Of a DNA stretch of 64,000 nucleotides, positions 35,970 to 43,924 are shown in pieces; position 1 is the stretch's first letter, and each line of letters begins with the position of its first letter. Both the position numbers and the translations under genes were made by a program. The notes under the pieces are model-generated. The model made no database searches. It was given only the letters and a program-made list of their open reading frames with translations, and was not told the origin of the DNA. The stretch comes from Halobium salinum (lineage in GTDB: Archaea > Halobacteriota > Halobacteria > Halobacteriales > Haloferacaceae), in the NCBI RefSeq assembly GCF_026586625.1, contig NZ_JAODIW010000008.1, positions 1,025,793 to 1,089,792 on the forward strand, read 5' to 3'.

Positions 35970-36869
35970 TTACGGATAAGCAATACGGGTCAGAATGATT
36001 CCTGAGAGGATGAGTATAGCTGATGAAAAGGCAAGAACAACCGCTGCCGAATAGAGGCGAATTATCCACGTAAATGAGCCTTGGGCTTGCTCTAGTTTTT
36101 CCCGTTGTTCTCTGTATAGGATGAATAATCCACCACCAATCCCAGTAATTACAATATTAGCTATTAACATGGTAGCGTAGTCAACTTCAAGCGAAAAGAA
36201 CAACAAAAGCCCACCTATAAGAAAGGTGAAAAAGGAGATTGATATAGAATCGTTGTGTATGTCGTATTCTCTACTGAGTTCGTCAAGAATTGCGCTATTG
36301 CTCTGCACCCATTTTTTATATTGGTAAGGTCGCCTCCTTTGAGCTTCAATATTCTCGGAGTTGGAAACTTTAATATTTTTGTCCACTAATTCTTTATCGA
36401 ACCAAGGAGATAAATCCCGGGCTTCTGTCGTCTTATGAAGCCCATGACCGGCTTTTAGCAGTAAGAGACCACTTACCAGAACAATGAGTAGTCCAGATAT
36501 TAGGTCTAAGGCGACAATAAGTTCTGCGTGAATTTGGGATATTGACACTGATGATATCTTAGATGTCCTCTCTGCGTTACTTGAGGTTAAAGAGAAGAGC
36601 CCGACGAGGAGGGAAGCGAATGCAGTAGCAGCAGCAATTGACAATCGGAGAATGCTAGATGCCTGCGATTGTATTTGATGAATTTGTGCCACTTGTTCTT
36701 GAAGAATATATTTTGAGTCATCTATGTTAAGAACATAATCTTCCTGTCCTTCGTTAAAATCATTCCCTTCATTATTTGCGTTTTCTTTAATGTCCACAAT
36801 GAGGCCGTACAAATCAACAGACAAAAATATAGTGTTATCACATGAGCCACCATGGGATTCTTCCCTCAT
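35970..36869 (-). CDS. Five-helix membrane protein of unknown function
   Basis: 299 residues with hydrophobic helices at about 73-95, 117-141, 209-227, 231-253 and 266-294, and a cytosolic-looking loop at 142-207. A helical region (about 55-72, QEQVAQIHQIQSQA) precedes the first helix. No named family recognised. The layout, a soluble N-terminus followed by paired helices, recalls membrane effectors of defence systems, but no motif proves this. Divergent from the GIY-YIG gene. Confidence 0.6.
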   Translation of the reverse strand: MREESHGGSCDNTIFLSVDLYGLIVDIKENANNEGNDFNEGQEDYVLNIDDSKYILQEQVAQIHQIQSQASSILRLSIAAATAFASLLVGLFSLTSSNAERTSKISSVSISQIHAELIVALDLISGLLIVLVSGLLLLKAGHGLHKTTEARDLSPWFDKELVDKNIKVSNSENIEAQRRRPYQYKKWVQSNSAILDELSREYDIHNDSISISFFTFLIGGLLLFFSLEVDYATMLIANIVITGIGGGLFILYREQREKLEQAQGSFTWIIRLYSAAVVLAFSSAILILSGIILTRIAYP

Positions 36870-36996
36870 CAGGGTTGGAAAAGTACTTACTCAGAGGTAA
36901 CTACCGATACTGAAAGTGGGATTTTTAAGACAAATATGAAGAAATTTGATAGGTTAGGAACTTTTTCGTCGTGCACCCTTTATTGTAACATCTAAA

Positions 36997-37920
36997 ATGC
37001 GTGAACTAGATTGCTACTCTGAAGACTGGTTTGACCTCAAATGGTCGGATTGGTATCCGTTAGGTTCTGAAGGCGGTGCTCCAACAGAAAGCGGCCTCTA
37101 TCGAATCCGCCATTCCGACACTAGGCGGGAATGGCTCGAATACATCGGAGAGACGGGACAGAAGAGAGGAGTCCGGGGCAGGATAGCTCAACTTGCCAAC
37201 AACGTATATGATGACAAGGAGAACCAGAAATACGCCGAGAAACGTCCCGGTCGAGCGCCTCATACTGCCGCGGCTTGTATGAACGCTATCTGTAGAACGG
37301 TTGGTCCATCATTAGAAGTATCTTTCACGACAACGCCTGTTGCCGAGGACAAATGGATGCGTAAGGGCCTTGAAGATGCTCTCATTGCGCTTCATCGACG
37401 TGAGATTGGTCACAGCTATACAGCGTTCGACGGGCGGATGATTCCCGGTTACGAGGATTGGGACAGAAAACTCGGCAAAGAGGGGAACGTTACGGACACT
37501 CACGAAGGAGCCGAAGTATTAAACTGGAGCAACTACCAGAACTTGACATCTGAGCCGTGGATGGGTCTGCAGTGGTCTGAACCCCGCCAATTGTCCGAAC
37601 TTGGCTCTACCATTTTCCCGGAGGTAGGTGTGTACCGAACCTGGTACCGCGACTATCCCAGCCCAGAATCGTCTGGCGTTCAGCAACCGCTACTCTACAT
37701 TGGGAAAGGGAATCTCAACAGCCGAATTGGTGCACGAAGGCGAAAAGACGGGGAAGAAGCCATGTTCTCTTTTTCGCCACCACCGAACGCTGTCGATTCT
37801 GAACGCAAACTTCGGGAAATTGAGGTAGAACTCATTGGTGCCCATTATGTCGCGAACGAAATTCCGCCACTGAATCAGGAGAACCACCAGATATTCCGAC
37901 CGGCTCTAGTATCGGAGTAA
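36997..37920 (+). CDS. Protein with two GIY-YIG nuclease-like domains
   Basis: 307 residues with an internal repeat. Domain 1: SGLYRI at 32-37, EYIGETG at 48-54, Arg 58/60, and a helix with Glu126 (MRKGLEDALIALHRR). Domain 2: GVYRTW at 211-216, LYIGKGN at 233-239, Arg243, Glu278 (EIEVELIGAHY) and PPLNQEN at the end, as in family members. Both carry the core residues for DNA cleavage. The two halves also share a W-rich lead (FDLKWSDWYPLGS and MGLQWSEPRQLSE). A role as a restriction-type nuclease is plausible; it stands alone. Confidence 0.75.
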   Translation: MRELDCYSEDWFDLKWSDWYPLGSEGGAPTESGLYRIRHSDTRREWLEYIGETGQKRGVRGRIAQLANNVYDDKENQKYAEKRPGRAPHTAAACMNAICRTVGPSLEVSFTTTPVAEDKWMRKGLEDALIALHRREIGHSYTAFDGRMIPGYEDWDRKLGKEGNVTDTHEGAEVLNWSNYQNLTSEPWMGLQWSEPRQLSELGSTIFPEVGVYRTWYRDYPSPESSGVQQPLLYIGKGNLNSRIGARRRKDGEEAMFSFSPPPNAVDSERKLREIEVELIGAHYVANEIPPLNQENHQIFRPALVSE

Positions 37921-38010
37921 ATTCCAGCTATCATTCTATTATAACTCAGATATCTTAGTGATAGAAAATTCAGATATCCCTATATCAGATAACCAACTAT
38001 ATCCTGATGG

Positions 38011-38367
38011 ATGGTTGCCACAACCACGCAGACGGTCACTATCGACCGAATTAGTAGTAGCGGCAATGCAATCGCCCAGCAACATCACGCTGGAAAAACC
38101 ATCCATGTGCCTGCTGGAGAGGTCGGAGAAACGTACGACGTTCGATTAGTGGACAAAGGCGGTTACTTTGTCGCGAAGGTCGTGGACCGGTTCGGCGAGG
38201 TTCAGCCTCGACAGCCGAGTATTGCACCCGATACGAGCGATATCGGTCAGGACTTACTGAACCCGGACCGAAATCGCTCGCGCTCGTTTTCTACTGGTAA
38301 GTCTATCACCGGGGAACACGCTGCTGGCAAGGAACTCCGGAGTTGGATGGCTCAGCGGAAAATGTAG
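38011..38367 (+). CDS. TRAM-domain protein
   Basis: 118 residues. Residues about 6-65 form the TRAM/OB-fold: TIDRISSSGNAIAQQ, KTIHVPAGEVGETYDVRLVD, GYFVAKVVDR. TRAM proteins bind RNA and act as cold-shock-like chaperones in archaea. The last 45 residues are polar and probably disordered. Start at MVATTTQ. Confidence 0.8.
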   Translation: MVATTTQTVTIDRISSSGNAIAQQHHAGKTIHVPAGEVGETYDVRLVDKGGYFVAKVVDRFGEVQPRQPSIAPDTSDIGQDLLNPDRNRSRSFSTGKSITGEHAAGKELRSWMAQRKM

Positions 38368-38386
38368 ACTCTCAGCTAGTCACCGG

Positions 38387-38401
38387 GGGGGGTAACCCCC
38401 C
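38387..38401 (+). terminator. G6-TAA-C6 hairpin after the TRAM gene
   Basis: GGGGGG TAA CCCCCC, 20 bp after the TRAM stop. A possible terminator; no T run follows. The next 190 bp up to the DUF4268 gene hold no gene. Confidence 0.45.
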
Positions 38402-38590
38402 AAAGCGGTGGCATCACTATCTGTTATCGCAATCTGCAGCGGGTTAGCATCGGCACGAGGTCGGTCGAAGGGCGATTTTCTAAGAATCGAATAGTATCCA
38501 GTTCTCAAGCCGCCTGCTATCACCTGCGGGTCATATGACGGAGAGTTACCAGTTGGAAGTTTTTTCAGTTCCCAACTCTGGCACTCTACA

Positions 38591-39541
38591 ATGCCTGCCT
38601 TCGGCTCACTTGAATCTCAAGAGGTCCGAGAATACTGGTCGCACGAAGCCCGCGACTTCACTCCGTGGTTGGCCAACGAGATACGAGCCGACATCACCTC
38701 TGAACTTGAGGACACACTTGGACTGGATTTGGAAGTCATCGAGGAGGAGAAGAGCGTCGGCAGATACAACGTCGATATTGTTGCCCAAGTGGCTGATGAC
38801 AACCGACAGGTCGTTATCGAGAATCAATTGGGGTCATCCGACCACGACCACCTAGGTAAATCAATTGCGTACGCTTCTGGAGTAGATGCAGACATAATCG
38901 TCTGGATTGCTCCGAAATTTAACGATGAGCACCAGGATGCGATGCAGTGGCTCAACGAGAACAGTAGGGAAGGCGTTGACCTATTTGCTATCCGTCTTGA
39001 AGTATGGAAAATAGACGATTCAAAACCCGCTGTACGACTCAATCCAGTTACGGAGCCGAGCGAGTGGAAAGAAAAAGCCCGACGCCCTGAGGGAGAACTT
39101 TCCAGAACTAAGCAACTTCAGGAGGAGTATTGGACCGAATTTCGGAACCGAATCGAAGAAAGCGACTCAGTCCTGAGCGCCAGAAAACCGAAACCACAGC
39201 ATTGGTACAATAATCCTATTGGCAAGAGTGGATACACACTCCAGTTCACTACGAATACAGTTGAGAACAACCTCTACGTGCAGTTGATTATCAGAGACGA
39301 CGCTGAAGCGTATCAGGAGTTAGAATCGGAGCAAGAACAGATTGAATCCGAGATAGGTGAAGAGTTGCTGTGGCGACCACCAGAAGAGGCCCAACGTGAC
39401 AACAGCAACCGGAGCAAAATAACGCTCAGACGCTCGGGAAATCTCTCAGACCAAAATAGGTGGGACGAGTATTTCGACTGGATGTTAGAGAATGGTGAAA
39501 GATTCCATGAGGTATTTTACGACCGAATTCAAGAGTTCTGA
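38591..39541 (+). CDS. DUF4268-type PD-(D/E)XK nuclease-fold protein
   Basis: 316 residues. The nuclease core is GRYNVDIVAQ (Asp62) then VVIENQLGSSDHDHLGK (Glu77 and Gln79, the ExQ variant of ExK). The family continues with a conserved segment DADIIVWIAPKF. The C-terminal half is the DUF4268 domain (LYVQLIIRDD, about 230-316). Members are scattered in defence islands and are presumed nucleases. It is monocistronic. Confidence 0.82.
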   Translation: MPAFGSLESQEVREYWSHEARDFTPWLANEIRADITSELEDTLGLDLEVIEEEKSVGRYNVDIVAQVADDNRQVVIENQLGSSDHDHLGKSIAYASGVDADIIVWIAPKFNDEHQDAMQWLNENSREGVDLFAIRLEVWKIDDSKPAVRLNPVTEPSEWKEKARRPEGELSRTKQLQEEYWTEFRNRIEESDSVLSARKPKPQHWYNNPIGKSGYTLQFTTNTVENNLYVQLIIRDDAEAYQELESEQEQIESEIGEELLWRPPEEAQRDNSNRSKITLRRSGNLSDQNRWDEYFDWMLENGERFHEVFYDRIQEF

Positions 39542-39653
39542 GCTTTAGCAGGTAGAGCAAGACAACCAATCCTGACTAAACCAGGTCTCAAATCATAGAC
39601 CTCAGAGTCCACTAAGTAGACGGAAAATTGATTCGAACGCAACTACTATCAAA

Positions 39654-40529
39654 CTAGCAGTCATTAATCCTATTTGGTAGGCAATCGTCGTTGATTTTCC
39701 CGCTTTTGTCCACTACTTGTTCAACCTCATCTTGGTCTTTGTAGTAAACACAGAGAGCAGATTCCATATCGAATATCGCGCTTGGCATACTCTTGTTGAG
39801 AACATCACGAGCAAAGTCTTCGAGTACCCCTACCCACTCTCCTGCTTCGTCATCATTAATGTCACATCCAAATACAGCTTCGAATCCTTTTGCCGGATTA
39901 CTACCCGTGTTAAGATAGCCAGGACGACTCTTTTTCGGAGCAATCTCCTTATGCCCATGCACGAATATTACAACTTCCAGCCAGTCAAATGCAGAAAGAG
40001 GTCCAAAATATGATATTGACTGAATAGAGTTCCAAGCCGTTTCGAAGGTCTGATGAGCTGCTTCAATTTCATCATATCCACTAGTGAGAAGGTCGCGTCG
40101 ATGACGCTTGAGGGCAGCAAAGAACGACTCAAATGAATCTACACGTTCCCCTGCGACAGAGAGAGATTCTAAGGAGGAAAGTGTGGTCTCAATATGCGCT
40201 GGATTCACTCTCCGATGTGAATGATTTGTGTCATACGTAGAGAATCCATCTAAGTTGCCTCTATTCGTCGCAGAGACTGCATCAGATAAAGAGCTCAGCC
40301 CCCGATTGCAAACCAGTTCGGTAGGAGTATCTATCAACCACCCACCAGCGATGTAGGAAAACGTGGCCAAGTAAGCAGATTCAGATTTCAACTCGAAACC
40401 GCGCTCAGAAATCCATTCAGAGAGATTCGAATAATGTTGAGCCTCAAAAAGGTCTAAGTTCTGTGCGTACGCTGCAAATTCACGCCCTTGTTGCGCCTCC
40501 AACAGCTTGTGAGGACGGTCCACAGACAT
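39654..40529 (-). CDS. Helical protein of unknown function, 291 residues
   Basis: Mostly helical. Two phrases stand out: FGPLSAFDWLEVVIF and RPGYLNTGSNPAKGFEAVFG. They faintly recall the helical base-modification enzymes called glutamyl/putrescinyl-thymine pyrophosphorylases, but the similarity is too weak to name. The C-terminus contains CVYYKDQDEVEQVV. Its start overlaps the end of the upstream membrane-protein gene by 76 bp in another frame. Confidence 0.55.
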   Translation of the reverse strand: MSVDRPHKLLEAQQGREFAAYAQNLDLFEAQHYSNLSEWISERGFELKSESAYLATFSYIAGGWLIDTPTELVCNRGLSSLSDAVSATNRGNLDGFSTYDTNHSHRRVNPAHIETTLSSLESLSVAGERVDSFESFFAALKRHRRDLLTSGYDEIEAAHQTFETAWNSIQSISYFGPLSAFDWLEVVIFVHGHKEIAPKKSRPGYLNTGSNPAKGFEAVFGCDINDDEAGEWVGVLEDFARDVLNKSMPSAIFDMESALCVYYKDQDEVEQVVDKSGKINDDCLPNRINDC

Positions 40530-40915
40530 AGATTAGAAGACCCCTGGACAAGTTCCGGCTTGAGCACCATAGTGGCACCTACGGCATACACAGACAGAGA
40601 CTTTCCATCGGTAAATGTCCACTCGGCAGCATCGTTAACTGCAATCATCCCTAGAACGAGACCAACACCAAGAATTCGGATAGAGCCGTACTGACTAACC
40701 ACGGACATCCAAAATTCCTGTACGAATGGTGTAGCTGCTGAAACGCCGATTACTGAGACTAAGACAATGACGAGTGATTCATACTTATTCCGAAACGAAC
40801 CCCCTGCGAGGAAGAACCCATCTCTTGCTTCGTAAAGCCAGCCTCCAAGGACCATCATTGTTAGTCCAGTCAGGATAGTCTCTAAGTTGGTTGTGACGTA
40901 TCCGATTACCATCAA
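40454..40915 (-). CDS. Small membrane protein, 153 residues
   Basis: Four hydrophobic segments (about 5-27, 45-63, 77-93 and 104-120). A basic, Cys-containing tail overlaps the start of the next gene; the real gene may end earlier by frameshift, or the overlap is genuine. No family recognised. Confidence 0.5.
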   Translation of the reverse strand: MMVIGYVTTNLETILTGLTMMVLGGWLYEARDGFFLAGGSFRNKYESLVIVLVSVIGVSAATPFVQEFWMSVVSQYGSIRILGVGLVLGMIAVNDAAEWTFTDGKSLSVYAVGATMVLKPELVQGSSNLCLWTVLTSCWRRNKGVNLQRTHRT

Positions 40916-41059
40916 TTAGTCTCCCTTCGTAACATTATATCTATATTATATAAATTTCCCGGAGAAATGGAGTATGAGACATTGGTACGAAGCAGTGGGT
41001 AGCTTGTACAGTACAACCTCTCACTACCTCCTTTGAGTAGAATAATCGACTCTCTGTGA

Positions 41060-43924
41060 TTACAGCTCCAGTTGATTCAGAAGTCGGTGGAGGTCTTCTA
41101 TTGATAACGGGTCGACTGAGACCAACGTATCGGATTCGGTATAGAAAATGGCTGATTCGACCGTTTTGTCGGGATAGAGATTAGCGAGAACGTGATAGTA
41201 GACGCTAAGTTGCTTCCTATATTCGGACTCAGCCAGACGACTTCTGTCTGTTTTGTAGTCGATAATCTCAACCCTGTTAGAGGTGATATGGAGAAGGTCG
41301 ATGACTCCTGATAGAGTTACGCGACCAATGGCAGTTTTAAGGGGAAGATAGGCATTTTCTTCAACGTGGATTTCTCCCGATAGCGAGTCAATCAGAGACC
41401 GGACATGCTGCTCATCTTCGTTTCGCGGTTCTATCTTCTCCCCGAGCGCGTAGCGTTCAGCGAAGTCGTGTACTTGATTTCCAAACTCTTTGCCCTCTCC
41501 CTCCTCTATGTCTTCGTAGACAGTCTCGTCCATGAGAGAGTGGGGGGAATACCCGACTGGGCCTTCTCTCGATGGAGCTGTTACTTCGAGTTCTGAACGC
41601 TCTTCTGCGTTCGTTTTAAACTGTGGTACATCTACCTCCCCTGCCTCGACTTCGACTGATAGCTCCTGGATAAACTCGTTCGGGTCTTCGCCAGTAGTGA
41701 AGAGTAGATGATTCTCAGCACGGGTGATTGCCACATAGAGAAGACGCCGTTCTTCATCGTGATTTCGTGCGAGACACTTCTTCAGAGTGTCTGTCTGCCA
41801 GTTGTCGTAGATATAAGGAGAACCGTGGTCCTCTGCGTAGACTTTCCGCTGGCGGAGACCCACGCTCTCATCGTACATGACGGTAGAGTTTCCACCCGAA
41901 GACGGGGGGAAGCGCCCAGAATTCATATTAACCATGATGACGATGGGATGCTCTAGCCCCTTTGTAGCATGAATCGTCTGAACAGTCACAGAGTTTTCAC
42001 CAGCACTCGTATTGACTTCGTGCGTGCTACCTTCCTCAATTCCTTGGGCTATGAATCTAATAAGGTCGCCTCGGGTGAGGGCCGTAGTATCTCGGATGGA
42101 TTCTACGGTGTGTAGTAACATGTCTGCTCGCGACCCGTTGAAGCCATAGTGGTTGAACACACGGCGGATAACGCCACCTAGGGACTCTGCTGACGAGAGT
42201 GACTCACGGAATTCTAGCATCTTCTCGGGGAACGAGCGAGTTTCGAGTATTTGCTCAACTTCGTCCAGAGAGTATCCAGCGTACTCTAAAACAGGAGCCC
42301 ACCCTCTGTCAGCGTTCGACTCCAGAATCCGAAGCCAAGCCAGTAGGAGCTTTGCTTGGTCAGTCCGGAAGAGTTCGATTCCGCCCTCATAGGACATAGG
42401 CAGGCCATGCTCATCAGCCGCTTCCTGTAGTTCCCGTCCGAAATCCCGAGTTCGAGTGAGTACAGCAATGTCACCATATCGTGGTGGGCGAAGAGACCCG
42501 TCTTCATCTTCTACTTCATACTCATCGTTTCCTACGATATCGCCGACTGCCGTGAGAATTGCTTCGTGCTCGTTTTCGTGTTGCAGGGCTTCAATACGTG
42601 TATTGTCGTAATCGGCGGTCGACTGTAGACTGACAATTCTGTCTCTTACAGCCGATTCATCTACCGAATCATACTGAGTAGCGGAGGCGACGAGGCTCTC
42701 CTCAGAAAAGTCCAGAATCGTCTGGGTTGAGCGATAGTTCTCCTCCAACTCGATGGTGTGAGCTTCTGATGTATCGAATGGAATTCGGGGGTAGTCGGTG
42801 TTCAAATCTGCTGCGAACTCAGCGAGTCGGTCCTCGAACTCTAAGATGTTCTCAACAGCAGCGTATTGGAACGAGTAGATACTCTGCTTCCAGTCACCGA
42901 CAACACAGATATTGTCCGTATCCGATAGCAGCAGTGCCAGTTTGAATTGTATCTCGCTGGAATCTTGGAACTCGTCGACCATCAGATACTCAAATCCGAT
43001 TTTCTCTCTGAGTGCGTGGTCCTCACAGAGGAGTACGAAAGCGAACAACTGGAGGAATCCGAAGTTCAGATAGTTTCGGGCGAGTGCGAATTCGAGGTAC
43101 TCGAAGTAGAGGTCGTGAACGAAGTCTCGTAGTTCATTACGCTCTTCTTCGAAAATTCGTGATGCTACCTCTTCTGGGACCTGTTTTCCGTCGCCACGCA
43201 ATTCGCTCTTTGTGGGTGCATCCGGTCGATAACACTTGTCCCTCCCGTAGCGACCGAGCTTCGAGCGGAGTCGGGACTGCTTACTCCCTCCGTTGCGGGG
43301 CTCATTCAGTTCGTCAAACTGCTGCTTGAATGCGGTGAAGTCTCCGGTGAGGTGGTCTTCGCCGTTTCGGTACCAGCCGTTGTTTGTTGGAAAGACGCCT
43401 TTGGAAGCAAGTTGGCCAATCAGACCGAGAAGTTCAGTTGGGTCGGTGATTGGTCGGAGCGTATCTTCATATTCTGGGTGCTCATCGGTGAACTGCTCGA
43501 AGAATTCTGTGAATAGTGCTTCTTCGACGATGTCGTCCTCGATGATTCTAACCGTGCTCGGAATATGGTCGTCGATTCCGAGCCGGGTTGGCGCGTCGAA
43601 TCCGTGTTCTTGGAGGATGTCGTGACAGACACTATGGAACGTCTGAATCGGTGCATCCGAAAGCTCGCTCGCACTATAATCGCAGTGGCGTACGATACGG
43701 TCCTTCATCTCGGTGGCAGCATTTCTAGTGAACGTGATGAGGAGGATATCTTCGGGAGTCGCGTCAGTTGAATCGAGAATGTTCGCATAGCGTCGGGTGA
43801 TTGCGAACGTCTTTCCCGTCCCCGCACCTGCGTCGACGAGATAGGTGCCGTCAAGGTTGTTGATGAGTTCCCGCTGCTTCTTGTTCGGTGACGGACCTGC
43901 TTGCTGTTGTGTTGCTTCGCTCAT
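41060..43924 (-). CDS. UvrD-type helicase with C-terminal RecB-like nuclease (AddA-like)
   Basis: 954 residues. Superfamily 1 motifs in order: Walker A DAGAGTGKT at 31-39, MVDEFQDSS, VVGDWKQSIYSFQ, LEENYRSTQ, VQTIHATKGLEHP, RLLYVAITRAENH. The C-terminus has a RecB-family nuclease core with IIDYKTDRS (Asp889, Lys891). This is the AddA architecture: a DNA-end resecting helicase-nuclease. Its ATG overlaps the stop of the upstream AddB-like gene by four bases, so the pair is a complex. In haloarchaea this pair is accessory, so a defence role is likely. Confidence 0.9.
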   Translation of the reverse strand: MSEATQQQAGPSPNKKQRELINNLDGTYLVDAGAGTGKTFAITRRYANILDSTDATPEDILLITFTRNAATEMKDRIVRHCDYSASELSDAPIQTFHSVCHDILQEHGFDAPTRLGIDDHIPSTVRIIEDDIVEEALFTEFFEQFTDEHPEYEDTLRPITDPTELLGLIGQLASKGVFPTNNGWYRNGEDHLTGDFTAFKQQFDELNEPRNGGSKQSRLRSKLGRYGRDKCYRPDAPTKSELRGDGKQVPEEVASRIFEEERNELRDFVHDLYFEYLEFALARNYLNFGFLQLFAFVLLCEDHALREKIGFEYLMVDEFQDSSEIQFKLALLLSDTDNICVVGDWKQSIYSFQYAAVENILEFEDRLAEFAADLNTDYPRIPFDTSEAHTIELEENYRSTQTILDFSEESLVASATQYDSVDESAVRDRIVSLQSTADYDNTRIEALQHENEHEAILTAVGDIVGNDEYEVEDEDGSLRPPRYGDIAVLTRTRDFGRELQEAADEHGLPMSYEGGIELFRTDQAKLLLAWLRILESNADRGWAPVLEYAGYSLDEVEQILETRSFPEKMLEFRESLSSAESLGGVIRRVFNHYGFNGSRADMLLHTVESIRDTTALTRGDLIRFIAQGIEEGSTHEVNTSAGENSVTVQTIHATKGLEHPIVIMVNMNSGRFPPSSGGNSTVMYDESVGLRQRKVYAEDHGSPYIYDNWQTDTLKKCLARNHDEERRLLYVAITRAENHLLFTTGEDPNEFIQELSVEVEAGEVDVPQFKTNAEERSELEVTAPSREGPVGYSPHSLMDETVYEDIEEGEGKEFGNQVHDFAERYALGEKIEPRNEDEQHVRSLIDSLSGEIHVEENAYLPLKTAIGRVTLSGVIDLLHITSNRVEIIDYKTDRSRLAESEYRKQLSVYYHVLANLYPDKTVESAIFYTESDTLVSVDPLSIEDLHRLLNQLEL

